Part shown: one piece after another, positions 43,916 to 52,892 of the stretch | How positions within the stretch are numbered: the first letter of the stretch is position 1 | Layout: each line of letters begins with the position of its first letter | Source: Clostridium_AD sp050717515 | Lineage (GTDB): Bacteria; Bacillota; Clostridia; Clostridiales; Clostridiaceae | Direction of reading: 5' to 3' | Assembly: GCF_050717515.1 (NCBI RefSeq) | Contig: NZ_JBOITL010000042.1 | Coordinates: 62,001 to 126,000 of the forward strand | DNA length: 64,000 bases | Made by a program: the position numbers and the translations under genes | Notes under the pieces: generated by a model | The model's database searches: none | The model's input: only the letters and a program-made list of their open reading frames with translations | Told to the model about the DNA's origin: nothing

Positions 43916-45385
43916 TTGATAAACAAAGATTTTGAAAATATGACAGTAGTTGAGCTACGGGAACATTGCAAAGAACTTGGTGTTAAAAACATTTCTAAAT
44001 TTAAAAAGAGTGAGTTAATAGAGGAAATAAAGAGGATGACGCCAGTTTCAGTGCAAAGAGATGGAGTTATTTTAAAAGAAAAAATAAGTCCTAAAATCAC
44101 TTCTAAAGTTCAAGATGACATTATAGAAAATTCAGAGGCACAAGTCACAAATAATCCAATTCAGACTGAGAAAACTCCTGATAATGAAGACATTGATACT
44201 GGTTTTAAAAATCAAAATGAAAATAAAAAAGAAAAGTTACAGGAAATGATAAATGAATCAGGATCAGCAAGAGGAGTTCTAGAAATAATTGAAAATAATA
44301 GTTATGGTTTTCTAAGAGGGCATAATTATTTATCAGGTCAGGACGATATTTATGTTTCTCCTTCTCAAATTAGAAGATTTAATTTGCAAACAGGCGATGA
44401 GGTAGAAGGCAAGGTTAGAACACCTAAAGAAGGAGAAAAATTCAAAGCATTATTGTATGTACAGGGAGTAAATGGAGAAAATCCTGATAGAGCGGTAGGT
44501 AGAAAACCTTTTGAAAAGTTAACTCCTATTTACCCAACACAAAGGTTGACACTGGAAACCACTCCAACTGACTTGTCTTCAAGAATGATGGATATTATTT
44601 CTCCTATAGGTAAGGGTCAGAGAGGCATAATTGTTGCACAACCAAAAGCAGGGAAAACAACACTTCTTAAAAAAATCGCTAATAGTATCTCTATAAATCA
44701 CCCAGAAGTAAAATTAATTGTTGTTTTAATAGATGAGAGGCCAGAAGAAGTTACTGATATGCAGAGATCTATTAAGGGCGAAGTTATTTATTCGACTTTT
44801 GATGAAGAACCAGATCATCATACAAAAGTCGCTTATATGGTACTTGAAAGAGCTAAAAGAATGGTTGAACAAGGCCAAGATGTAGTTATTCTATTAGATA
44901 GTTTAACTAGACTTTCTAGAGCATATAATTTAACTGTAACCCCTTCAGGAAGGACACTATCCGGAGGCCTTGACCCTAGTGCGCTTTTGATGCCAAAGAA
45001 ATTTTTTGGAGCGGCTAGAAATATTGAAGAGGGAGGAAGTTTAACAATTCTTGCTACTGCACTTATAGAAACAGGAAGCAGAATGGATGATATGATTTTT
45101 GAAGAATTTAAGGGCACAGGAAATATGGAAGTTCACTTAGATAGAAAACTTCAAGAAAGAAGAATATTCCCAGCCATTGATATTTATAAGTCAGGAACAA
45201 GAAGAGAAGATTTATTGCTTACTAAGATTGAAATGGAAACTATATATAATCTAAGAAAGATAATGTATAGAGAAGGTAATGCTACAGGAGTAACAGAAAA
45301 ACTCCTAAACTTAATAGCTAAAACTAAGAATAATAGAGAATTTTTAGAAATGCTAAACAAGAATTTTGAAGTATTGGCTAGATAA
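43916..45385 (+). CDS. rho: Transcription termination factor Rho
   Basis: A 489-residue hexameric RNA helicase that ends transcription at rut sites. Rho_N domain (about 5-45: VVELREHCKELGVKNISKFKKSEL), a charged low-complexity insert (about 50-110), a cold-shock-like RNA-binding domain (YGFLRGHNYLSGQDDIYVSPSQI), then the ATPase with Walker A AQPKAGKTTLLKK (about 241-253) and Walker B VVILLDSLTRL. TTG start 43916 with CGGAGGTG upstream. The N-terminal insert is longer than in E. coli, as in other clostridia and actinobacteria. Confidence 0.96.
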   Translation: MINKDFENMTVVELREHCKELGVKNISKFKKSELIEEIKRMTPVSVQRDGVILKEKISPKITSKVQDDIIENSEAQVTNNPIQTEKTPDNEDIDTGFKNQNENKKEKLQEMINESGSARGVLEIIENNSYGFLRGHNYLSGQDDIYVSPSQIRRFNLQTGDEVEGKVRTPKEGEKFKALLYVQGVNGENPDRAVGRKPFEKLTPIYPTQRLTLETTPTDLSSRMMDIISPIGKGQRGIIVAQPKAGKTTLLKKIANSISINHPEVKLIVVLIDERPEEVTDMQRSIKGEVIYSTFDEEPDHHTKVAYMVLERAKRMVEQGQDVVILLDSLTRLSRAYNLTVTPSGRTLSGGLDPSALLMPKKFFGAARNIEEGGSLTILATALIETGSRMDDMIFEEFKGTGNMEVHLDRKLQERRIFPAIDIYKSGTRREDLLLTKIEMETIYNLRKIMYREGNATGVTEKLLNLIAKTKNNREFLEMLNKNFEVLAR

Positions 45386-45405
45386 TATAATAATATAAAT
45401 GAAAA

Positions 45406-45435
45406 AATGGAAAAGATAATTAAATCTTTTCCATT
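45406..45435. terminator. Bidirectional terminator between rho and rpmE
   Basis: AATGGAAAAGAT (45406-45417) pairs with ATCTTTTCCATT (45424-45435); the genes converge here. Confidence 0.75.
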
Positions 45436-45441
45436 AATATA

Positions 45442-45669
45442 TTATTCTGCGTCATTTTCTACTTCGTTCTTTAAATTGAATTTTTTCATGAATCTGTCTA
45501 CTCTTCCACCAGCATCAATATTCTTTTGCTTTCCAGTGTAGAATGGATGGCAGTTAGAACATACGTCTACTTTAAGTTCTTGTTTAGTAGATCCTGTAAT
45601 AAAAGTGTTTCCACATGCACATTTAACAACTGTGTCTTTATGGTATTCTGGATGTATTCCTTCTTGCAT
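45442..45669 (-). CDS. rpmE: 50S ribosomal protein L31, zinc-binding form
   Basis: A 75-residue L31 protein: MQEGIHPEYHKDTVVKCACGNTF, KVDVCSNCHPFYTGKQKNID and RFMKKF. The CxC and CxxC pairs bind zinc, so this is the C+ type (RpmE, not the zinc-free YtiA form). ATG 45669 follows AAAGAGGTG; a longer frame reaching 45714 is not needed. It is convergent with rho. Confidence 0.95.
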   Translation of the reverse strand: MQEGIHPEYHKDTVVKCACGNTFITGSTKQELKVDVCSNCHPFYTGKQKNIDAGGRVDRFMKKFNLKNEVENDAE

Positions 45670-45842
45670 ATTTTTCACCTCTTTCAAAAAATAGATATAT
45701 ACCCGTATTGTCAACTATTCAAGTTTATCATATAATTGATTATTAAGTCAATAAGAATAAAATTAAATTTGACTTTATTATATAGCTTATATTTGATAAA
45801 ATACATGTAGTAAGTTTTTTTTATAATATTGGAGGTAAAAGT

Positions 45843-46427
45843 ATGTATGGACCAAAAAACCATGGTTGGGTGGAAGTAATTATAGGACCTATGTATAGTG
45901 GTAAGTCTGAAGAACTTATACGTAGAATAAGAAGAACAAAAATTGCAAAGCAAAAATTACAAGTTTTTAAACCGGAAATTGATAATAGATATAGCAAGGT
46001 AGACGTGGTATCTCACTGTGGAGAGAAGGAAGAGGCTGTTCCAGTTAAGGATAGTGCATCGTTATTAGCCCTATTAGAAGCAGATACACAAGTTGTTGCT
46101 ATTGATGAGGTTCAATTTTTTGATCAAGGTATAATTGATGTAATTACTACACTCGCTGATAATAATAAAAGAGTTATATGCGCGGGACTAGATATGGATT
46201 TTAGAGGGGAACCTTTTGGGCCTATACCTGCACTTCTTGCTGTAGCAGAATTTGTGGATAAAATCCAGGCTATTTGCGTAGTGTGCGGTAATCCTGCGAC
46301 TAGAACTCAACGTTTGATCGATGGAAGGCCAGCTAAATATGAGGATCCTATTGTATTAATTGGGGCGACGGAATCCTATGAGGCACGTTGCAGAAAATGT
46401 CATATTGTTCCTAGAGAAGGGGTGTAA
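45843..46427 (+). CDS. tdk: Thymidine kinase
   Basis: A 194-residue type II thymidine kinase. P-loop GPMYSGKSEELIRR (about 15-28), DEVQFFD (about 87-93), and the zinc ribbon cysteines CVVCG and CRKCH. It phosphorylates thymidine for DNA precursor salvage. GGAGGT precedes ATG. It overlaps nothing but is only 2 nt from the next gene, so tdk, DUF1385 and prmC probably form an operon. Confidence 0.95.
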   Translation: MYGPKNHGWVEVIIGPMYSGKSEELIRRIRRTKIAKQKLQVFKPEIDNRYSKVDVVSHCGEKEEAVPVKDSASLLALLEADTQVVAIDEVQFFDQGIIDVITTLADNNKRVICAGLDMDFRGEPFGPIPALLAVAEFVDKIQAICVVCGNPATRTQRLIDGRPAKYEDPIVLIGATESYEARCRKCHIVPREGV

Positions 46428-46429
46428 CT

Positions 46430-47335
46430 ATGGCTAAAAATGTTAATGTTGGAGGTCAGGCAGTAATTGAAGGAGTTATGATGAGGGGGAGTAATGGCAT
46501 TGCCACTGCGGTGAGAACTGTCGGAGGGGAAATCGTAGTGGAAAAAAAATGCTATACATCCTACACTAAAAAGAATAAATTTTTTGGATTACCCATAATA
46601 AGAGGATTTATTTCACTAATTGAATCCTTAGTTATAGGTGTACAAACTTTAAATTATTCGGCTTCTTTTTTCGAAGAAGCGGGCGAAGCTTCAAAATTAG
46701 ATAAATGGATAGAAAAAATATTTAAAGAGAAAAGTAATGATGTAATTATGGGAATATCCCTTGTTATTTCTCTAGTTATATCTATAGGGTTATTTTTTAT
46801 TTTACCAACCCTGGTAGCTAATGTTTTTAGCAAAATGGGTACAGGCAACATAGGCATGAATATTGTAGAAGGAATTATTAGGGTTTTAATATTTCTACTA
46901 TATGTGTATCTTATAGGAAAAATGGAGGATATTAAAAGAGTGTACCAATATCATGGTGCAGAACATAAAACCATATTTTGCTATGAAAACAATGTTGAAC
47001 TAACTCCAGAAAATGCAGCTAAATTTGGGAGATTACATCCAAGATGTGGCACGAATTTTTTATTTTTAGTTATGATAGTTAGTATAATAATGTTCTCTTT
47101 TACTGGTTGGAATTCAATTGGGGAGAGAATAATGTATAGGATTATACTTCTGCCACTAATTTCAGGCGTAAGCTATGAAATTATTAAATGGATGGGAAAA
47201 AGTCAGGGCTCATTAGCTAAAATTCTTTCTTATCCAGGACTTAAGCTGCAGAATTTGACTACAAGGGAACCGGATTTGTCACAACTCGAGGTGGCAATAA
47301 AAGCTCTTAAAGTAGCGGAGGGTATTGAAGATTAA
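46430..47335 (+). CDS. DUF1385 (YqhQ-like) membrane protein
   Basis: A 301-residue membrane protein with about four helices. VGGQAVIEGVMMRGSNGIATAVR, GLPIIRGFISLIESLVIG, and YHGAEHKTIFCYENN with LHPRCGTNFLFLV mark the DUF1385/YqhQ family, described as a putative metal-dependent enzyme from its conserved His and Cys. Real function is unknown. Two nt after tdk and upstream of prmC, the same order as in many clostridia. Confidence 0.85.
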   Translation: MAKNVNVGGQAVIEGVMMRGSNGIATAVRTVGGEIVVEKKCYTSYTKKNKFFGLPIIRGFISLIESLVIGVQTLNYSASFFEEAGEASKLDKWIEKIFKEKSNDVIMGISLVISLVISIGLFFILPTLVANVFSKMGTGNIGMNIVEGIIRVLIFLLYVYLIGKMEDIKRVYQYHGAEHKTIFCYENNVELTPENAAKFGRLHPRCGTNFLFLVMIVSIIMFSFTGWNSIGERIMYRIILLPLISGVSYEIIKWMGKSQGSLAKILSYPGLKLQNLTTREPDLSQLEVAIKALKVAEGIED

Positions 47336-47369
47336 TTAGAATGGTGATTATGAAGGGCGGTGGCAAGTA

Positions 47370-48224
47370 ATGAATATAGGAGAAATACTTCTTAAGTCCT
47401 ATGGAATTTTAAAAAATGTTGGCATTGAGAGCTATTTGCTAGATTCACAACTTTTACTTGGTAGGGTTTTAAATGTGGATAAATTGTTCATAATGACTAA
47501 TAGAGGTTTTGATCTTAACCACCAAGAGGAAAATGAGTTTTCACGGCTAATCCAGCTTAGAAAAAGTAAGATGCCTATAAAATATATTCTTGGGGAATGT
47601 GAATTTATGGGTATGAAATTAATAGTAAAGCCTGGAGTTTTAATACCAAGGCCTGATACTGAAATTTTAGTTGAAGAAGTAATTAAGCATATAAATGAAA
47701 AAGCTTATACGCAGGTGTGCGATGTTTGTAGTGGAAGTGGAGCTATTGGCATAGCCATAGCTGAATTTATTAAAGGTGCAAAGGTAACGCTTTATGATAT
47801 ATCTTATGATGCAATAGCTGTGGCAAAATTAAATATAGAAAGATTTGATTTGGAAAGTAGGGTCAATGAGCAGCACAGCGATTTATTGCAAAGTGCTATA
47901 CAGCAAAATAAGAAATTTCAAGTTGTGGTCTCTAATCCTCCTTATATAAGAGAAGCGGTTATACCTACTTTAATGGAGGATGTAAAAAATTATGAGCCCT
48001 ACATAGCCCTTAGTGGTGGGGAGGACGGTTTGAAATTTTATAGAAGAATTACCCAGGAAAGTTTGCAGGTTTTAGAAAAGGGTGGACTTTTAGCTTTTGA
48101 AATAGGATATGATCAAAGAGAAGAAGTTCAAGATATTCTTTTGAAATCAGGATTTAAGAGTATAGTATGTATTAAAGATTTATCGGGGAATGATAGGGTT
48201 GTTAAAGGCATTTTAATGGATTAG
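47370..48224 (+). CDS. prmC: Release factor glutamine methyltransferase
   Basis: A 284-residue SAM-dependent enzyme that methylates the GGQ glutamine of release factors. Motif I DVCSGSGAIGIAIAEF and the signature SNPPYI are present, with an N-terminal five-helix domain (LRKSKMPIKYILGECEFMG). It lies directly upstream of prfA, its substrate gene. GGGCGGTGG precedes ATG. Confidence 0.95.
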   Translation: MNIGEILLKSYGILKNVGIESYLLDSQLLLGRVLNVDKLFIMTNRGFDLNHQEENEFSRLIQLRKSKMPIKYILGECEFMGMKLIVKPGVLIPRPDTEILVEEVIKHINEKAYTQVCDVCSGSGAIGIAIAEFIKGAKVTLYDISYDAIAVAKLNIERFDLESRVNEQHSDLLQSAIQQNKKFQVVVSNPPYIREAVIPTLMEDVKNYEPYIALSGGEDGLKFYRRITQESLQVLEKGGLLAFEIGYDQREEVQDILLKSGFKSIVCIKDLSGNDRVVKGILMD

Positions 48225-48360
48225 GATACTTTAGTGAGTTAGGGCGTCTTGTGAATTAGAGCAATAAAGTAGAGTAAGTCCATAGTTATGTTAATTTGTA
48301 TACTATACATAACTATGGTATAATATTAGGATGTGAAAATATATATACGGAGTGATAAAA

Positions 48361-49437
48361 ATGTTAGATAGGCTTGAGTTTACAGAAAGTAAATATGAAG
48401 AAATTACAATGAAAATTGGCGACCCTTTGGTTATTGCTAATCAAAAGGAATGGCAAAAACTTTGCAAAGAGCACGCAGAATTGGAAATAGTAGTTACAAA
48501 ATATAGAATATATAAAAAAGCTAAAGAAGATTTAGAAATAAACAAAGAAATGCTTAAAGACGAATCAGATAGAGAAATGAAAGAGATGATTCAAGATGAA
48601 ATAAAAGACTTAATTCAAACTAAAGAAACTATGCAGGAAGAACTTCGAATTTTGCTTTTGCCCAGGGACCCTAATGATGAAAGAAACGTGTTTGTTGAAA
48701 TTAGAGCGGGTGCAGGTGGAGATGAAGCAGCATTGTTTGCAGCAAATCTATTTAGAATGTATACAAGGTATGCAGAGCGTAATAAATGGAAAGTTGAAGT
48801 AATGAGTGCTAATGAAACTGATATTGGTGGATTTAAAGAAGTGGTATTTATGGTAAAAGGTGAATCTACTTATAGCAAATTTAAATATGAAAGTGGAGTA
48901 CACAGAGTTCAAAGAGTTCCAGACACTGAGTCCAGTGGAAGAATTCATACATCTACTGCAACTGTTGCTGTACTACCAGAGGTTGACGACGTAGATATTG
49001 AAGTTAGTGCTAATGATTTAAAGATAGATGTGTTTAGAGCATCAGGTAATGGAGGACAGTGTGTTAACACAACAGATTCAGCAGTAAGAATGACACATAT
49101 TCCTACAGGCCTTGTAGTTTCTTGCCAGGATGAAAAATCCCAGTTAAAGAACAAAGAAAAAGCTCTAAAGATATTAAAATCTAGATTATTTGATAAAGCT
49201 GAGGCTGAAAGATCTGCAGGGATAGCTGAGGAAAGAAAAAGTCAGGTAGGTACGGGAGATAGAAGTGAACGAATAAGAACTTACAACTATCCTCAAGGAA
49301 GGGTAACGGATCATAGAATAGGCTTAACGCTGTATAGACTGGAAGCTTTTCTTGATGGAGATATAGATGAGATGATGAATACATTAATAACTGCTGATCA
49401 AGCAGAAAAGATGAAAGCAATGGGGAATAATGATTAG
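48361..49437 (+). CDS. prfA: Peptide chain release factor 1
   Basis: A 358-residue class I release factor reading UAA and UAG. The GGQ loop is RASGNGGQCVNTTDSAVRMTH; the codon-reading PxT motif is RVPDTESSGRIH. ATG 48361 is used because CGGAGTGATAAAA leads to it; an in-frame GTG at 48352 overlaps that site. Located after prmC but with a 136-bp gap, so a separate promoter is possible. Confidence 0.96.
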   Translation: MLDRLEFTESKYEEITMKIGDPLVIANQKEWQKLCKEHAELEIVVTKYRIYKKAKEDLEINKEMLKDESDREMKEMIQDEIKDLIQTKETMQEELRILLLPRDPNDERNVFVEIRAGAGGDEAALFAANLFRMYTRYAERNKWKVEVMSANETDIGGFKEVVFMVKGESTYSKFKYESGVHRVQRVPDTESSGRIHTSTATVAVLPEVDDVDIEVSANDLKIDVFRASGNGGQCVNTTDSAVRMTHIPTGLVVSCQDEKSQLKNKEKALKILKSRLFDKAEAERSAGIAEERKSQVGTGDRSERIRTYNYPQGRVTDHRIGLTLYRLEAFLDGDIDEMMNTLITADQAEKMKAMGNND

Positions 49438-49538
49438 AAATTACTTTGTGCATATGAAAATATATTAGTAGATTTACTGGTTATTTATTTAAGTGTGCTT
49501 TCGTAAAAACTTATTATTACAAGTGAAAGGTGAGAGTA

Positions 49539-50132
49539 ATGAATATAAATAAAGCCATTAGAAAGCAAAAAAAAACTTATAAAGGGTTTATGCTATCGAT
49601 GTGCTTTATTTTTGTTTTATTACCTATTATGTTAATAGTGTCAAAGATTGCAAATGCATACCTTGTAATATATTTAGTTTGCAATGAGCTGCTTATTGCT
49701 ATTGTTGTGATTCTTAGATTTAATGAAGAATATATTGATTTCAAACTGGAAGGGTACAAAATCAGTATATGGTGTGGAATTGCAAAAGTTAAATTTATTA
49801 TTGTATGCAAAAAAGTTGCTTTTGTTCATACTGAGGATCAGGGCAAGAACTTAGAGCTTATTATAATAACAAAATCTAAATTTAGAAACAAAAAAATTCA
49901 TCTCATAGATATATACTTTTTAAAAAATCACCCCTATGTAGCACAGATGTATAATAAAATTAAAATCGAAAATCCGGAAGAAACGTATTTCTATATTATA
50001 ATTAAACATGGTGGATTTAAGAAATATATTTTATTAGATGACTTATATAGATCTTGTGTTGGCGCAATATTTTCAGACGATGCTATAGAGAAAATTAAAG
50101 AATATAGAGAATACGGCATAAACCCCCACTGA
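49539..50132 (+). CDS. Hypothetical membrane protein between prfA and the ZIP transporter
   Basis: A 197-residue protein of unknown family. Two membrane helices (MLSMCFIFVLLPIMLIVSKI and LVIYLVCNELLIAIVVILRF) are followed by a cytoplasmic domain with YKISIWCGIAKVKFIIVCKK and ETYFYIIIKHGGFKKYILLD. The pattern of two helices then a beta-rich domain resembles PH-like small membrane proteins, but I cannot assign one. ATG 49539 follows AAAGGTGAG. It is in its own unit. Confidence 0.6.
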   Translation: MNINKAIRKQKKTYKGFMLSMCFIFVLLPIMLIVSKIANAYLVIYLVCNELLIAIVVILRFNEEYIDFKLEGYKISIWCGIAKVKFIIVCKKVAFVHTEDQGKNLELIIITKSKFRNKKIHLIDIYFLKNHPYVAQMYNKIKIENPEETYFYIIIKHGGFKKYILLDDLYRSCVGAIFSDDAIEKIKEYREYGINPH

Positions 50133-50247
50133 TGGAATAAAATTATATATAGAGAAATAAGTAGAGTGCATAAACGCTTCTATACTTTATTCTCATATGG
50201 AATTGTAAGACATAGGATTATAATTCTATAGAAGTGGGGGTATAAAA

Positions 50248-50976
50248 TTGATTAGAAGGATTGTTTTGATAATCATATTTTCTGGAGTAATAGCTTTGAT
50301 TGGTACTATGGTAGGGGCGTTTTTAGGTGTTGTTATGAAAAAACCTTCAAGAAAGTTCCTAGGAAATATTATAGGATTTGCATCGGGACTTATGCTTTCT
50401 ATTGTGGTTTTTGAACTTATACCAGAAGCTACAGAAAAGACAGGACTTCTAGGAACTTTATTGTTTTTAATTCTAGGTATTATTATTGTTGTAATAATAG
50501 ACAAAATAAGCAATTTAAGTGGTAATGCAAATTCTCAATATACAAAGGTGGCTTTTATGGTTGCAATTGGAATAATGCTTCATAATTTTCCGGAAGGTCT
50601 AATAATGGGATTTGGGTTTGTTAATGGAGAAAACCTAGGGCTTAAAATGAGTGTGATAATTGCAATACATGATGTGCCTGAAGGGTTAGCCGTTGCAGCA
50701 CCTCTAATGCTTTCGGGAACAAAAAGCGGAAAAATATTATTTTATGCATTTTTAACAGCGCTTCCTACTGCAATTGGTGCATGGATAGGAATTTATATTG
50801 GGAGCATATCTGTAAATATACTAGGTAGTGCTCTAGCGTTTGCATCAGGTGTTATGTTATATGTTATTTATGGAGAGATGCTTCCACAGTCTAAAAAGCT
50901 TTGGCCGGGAATAACAAATACATTAGGAATACTTTTGGGTATAATAGTAGGATTAATAATGACTAATGTGATTTAA
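50248..50976 (+). CDS. ZIP-family metal transporter
   Basis: A 242-residue ZIP (zinc/iron-type) transporter with about eight membrane helices. The metal-site motifs are MLHNFPEGLIMGFGF in helix 4 and IHDVPEGLAVAAPLM in helix 5; it imports divalent metals, and exact preference is unknown. TTG start 50248 follows GTGGGGG. Its TAA stop is the start of a TTTAACGACATTTCAG repeat copy. Confidence 0.9.
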   Translation: MIRRIVLIIIFSGVIALIGTMVGAFLGVVMKKPSRKFLGNIIGFASGLMLSIVVFELIPEATEKTGLLGTLLFLILGIIIVVIIDKISNLSGNANSQYTKVAFMVAIGIMLHNFPEGLIMGFGFVNGENLGLKMSVIIAIHDVPEGLAVAAPLMLSGTKSGKILFYAFLTALPTAIGAWIGIYIGSISVNILGSALAFASGVMLYVIYGEMLPQSKKLWPGITNTLGILLGIIVGLIMTNVI

Positions 50977-51022
50977 CGACATTTCAGCTTCGAAGAAGAT
51001 GATCAGCTTTGAAGAAGATGAT
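50972..51022. repeat. Intergenic repeat copy with a 19-bp tandem duplication
   Basis: TTTAACGACATTTCAG (50972-50987) is followed by two 19-nt near-identical units, CAGCTTCGAAGAAGATGAT (50985-51003) and CAGCTTTGAAGAAGATGAT (51004-51022), one mismatch apart. Confidence 0.7.
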
Positions 51023-51040
51023 TAATGAAGAGGTGTAAGG

Positions 51041-52087
51041 ATGAAAACGAAGATAGCAATAATGGACCAAAATAATATTGACCAAAATATAATTGATGAG
51101 GCAGGGCTTGTTATAGCCGAAGGTGGGTTAGTTGTTTTTCCTACTGAGACAGTTTATGGTCTTGGAGCCAATGCCTTAGATACACTCGCTGTAGAAAAAA
51201 TTTTTAAAGCTAAGGGAAGACCACAGGATAACCCCCTTATTGTGCATGTAGCTGATTTTAATATAGAGTATCTAGTTAAAGAAATACCGGAAATTTCAAG
51301 GAAAATTATGGATAAATATTGGCCTGGACCGATAACTTTGATTTTTAATAAGTCTGATTTGATTCCCAGTACTACAAGTGCAAATCTGGATACTGTAGGC
51401 ATAAGGATGCCCTCAAATTTAATTGCCAAGAAACTCATTGAGGCAGCGGGAACACCTATTGCAGCCCCTTCAGCTAATATATCGGGTAGACCTAGTCCTA
51501 CTGATGTAGAGAGTTGTATTGAGGATCTAAGTGGAAAGATAGAGTACATTATAGGCGGAGATAAAAGTGAGGTAGGTCTTGAGTCAACAATAGTGGATTG
51601 TACTTGTACTCCACTATGTATACTAAGACCGGGAGCTATAACTATTGAGATGCTTAGAGAAATAGATAATGGAATATATATTGATAAAAATGTAATGTCT
51701 AAACCAAATAATGATTTTAAGCCTAAAGCACCTGGTATGAAGTATAGACATTATGCACCAAAAGCCCCAGTAAAAATTATATGTGGAGATTTAGAAAAAA
51801 CTGTTGCAAAAATCAATGAAATAGTGCAGACTAGTATGGGCAAGAAAAAAATAGGGATTATGGCAACAGATGAAACTAAAGACAAATATCCTTGTGGCAC
51901 TGTTATTTCTTTAGGTAGCAGAAAACATCTAGATACTGTAGGAAGAAATCTTTTTGAAGTTTTAAGAAGTTTTGATGCTGTAGATGTAGATTTAATATTG
52001 TCAGAAGCCTTTGAAGAAAAGGGTATAGGCGTTGCTATAATGAATAGGCTTAAGAAGTCAGCGGGTTTTGATATAATTTACGTATAG
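51041..52087 (+). CDS. ywlC: Threonylcarbamoyl-AMP synthase (YwlC/Sua5)
   Basis: A 348-residue enzyme making threonylcarbamoyl-AMP for t6A37 in ANN-reading tRNAs. YrdC domain: VVFPTETVYGLGANAL, KIFKAKGRPQDNPLIVHV, and APSANISGRPSPT; a C-terminal Sua5 domain begins at about 220 after PGMKYRHYAPKAP. GAAGAGGTG precedes ATG. In relatives the next gene encodes a LMW tyrosine phosphatase, which here is only a relic. Confidence 0.94.
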   Translation: MKTKIAIMDQNNIDQNIIDEAGLVIAEGGLVVFPTETVYGLGANALDTLAVEKIFKAKGRPQDNPLIVHVADFNIEYLVKEIPEISRKIMDKYWPGPITLIFNKSDLIPSTTSANLDTVGIRMPSNLIAKKLIEAAGTPIAAPSANISGRPSPTDVESCIEDLSGKIEYIIGGDKSEVGLESTIVDCTCTPLCILRPGAITIEMLREIDNGIYIDKNVMSKPNNDFKPKAPGMKYRHYAPKAPVKIICGDLEKTVAKINEIVQTSMGKKKIGIMATDETKDKYPCGTVISLGSRKHLDTVGRNLFEVLRSFDAVDVDLILSEAFEEKGIGVAIMNRLKKSAGFDIIYV

Positions 52088-52140
52088 GTAGATAGCTGTT
52101 TGTAATTGGTATCTATTCTAGAGGAATATGAGGAGGAACT

Positions 52141-52338
52141 ATGGATATATTGTATATTTGTAATGAAAAAATGCGAAAAAGCTATATTATAGAAGCTATT
52201 TTCAATAAAATATTTACTGTAAATAATATTGGACCATGTGTTGTCTATATTCCGATTTATTCAAAGTTTTTTGACGGATTAAGAAATAATGCATTCTTAT
52301 TATGGGATAATACAAAGAAGATAATGGTATTTAAATAG
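52141..52338 (+). pseudogene. Truncated relic of a low-molecular-weight protein tyrosine phosphatase
   Basis: A 65-residue frame at the place where ywlE-type phosphatase genes usually stand (ywlC-ywlE-rpiB-upp). DILYICNEKMRKSYIIEAIF lines up with the LMW-PTP opening ILFVCTGNTCRSPMAEAIF: the catalytic cysteine (Cys7) and the closing serine are kept, but the P-loop arginine is displaced and the Gly/Asn are lost, so C-x5-R is broken. The domain is normally about 150 residues; the second half, including the DP catalytic acid, is missing. A good ribosome site (GAGGAGG) remains, so it may still be translated. Function unlikely. Confidence 0.7.
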
Positions 52339-52417
52339 TTTATTTAAATGCCGATATCTTCTTTTTTTGTAATATAATATCTTATAATATGAAAATATAT
52401 CTTGGAGGTGTTTTACT

Positions 52418-52867
52418 ATGAAAATAGCATTGGGTAGTGATCATGGTGGTTTAAATTTAAAAAAACAGATAATCCTGCATCTGGAGAGTAAAAATATTGA
52501 GGTAACAGACTTGGGCACTTATACTGAGGATTCTTGTGATTATCCAGACTATGCATTAGAAGTTGCAAAAGGAGTAGTAGAAGAAGAGTTTGAATTAGGT
52601 ATATTAATATGTGGCACAGGTATAGGAATAGGAATTGCTGCTAATAAAGTGCCTGGCATAAGGGCGGCACTATGTCATGATACTTTCAGCGCTCATGCTG
52701 CAAGAGAGCATAATAATGCTAATATACTTACTCTTGGCGAAAGAGTTATCGGTATTGGGTTAGCATTAGATATTGTAGATGCTTTTATCAATGCTAAATT
52801 TCAAGGAGAAAGACACCAAAAAAGAATTAATAAAATTACTGAAATTGAGAAAAAATATTCTAAATAA
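52418..52867 (+). CDS. rpiB: Ribose-5-phosphate isomerase B
   Basis: A 149-residue RpiB/LacAB family enzyme interconverting ribose 5-phosphate and ribulose 5-phosphate. IALGSDHGGLNLKK, GILICGTGIGIGIAANK (with the catalytic Cys) and VPGIRAALCHD are present. GGAGGTG precedes ATG. Only 25 nt before upp, so co-transcribed. Confidence 0.95.
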   Translation: MKIALGSDHGGLNLKKQIILHLESKNIEVTDLGTYTEDSCDYPDYALEVAKGVVEEEFELGILICGTGIGIGIAANKVPGIRAALCHDTFSAHAAREHNNANILTLGERVIGIGLALDIVDAFINAKFQGERHQKRINKITEIEKKYSK

Positions 52868-52892
52868 ACATTTAAAAATTGGAGGCAATAAT

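Noticed and set aside
51154..51549. A 131-codon minus-strand frame inside ywlC
   Set aside because: It mirrors the real ywlC coding strand and has no ribosome site or recognisable domain.
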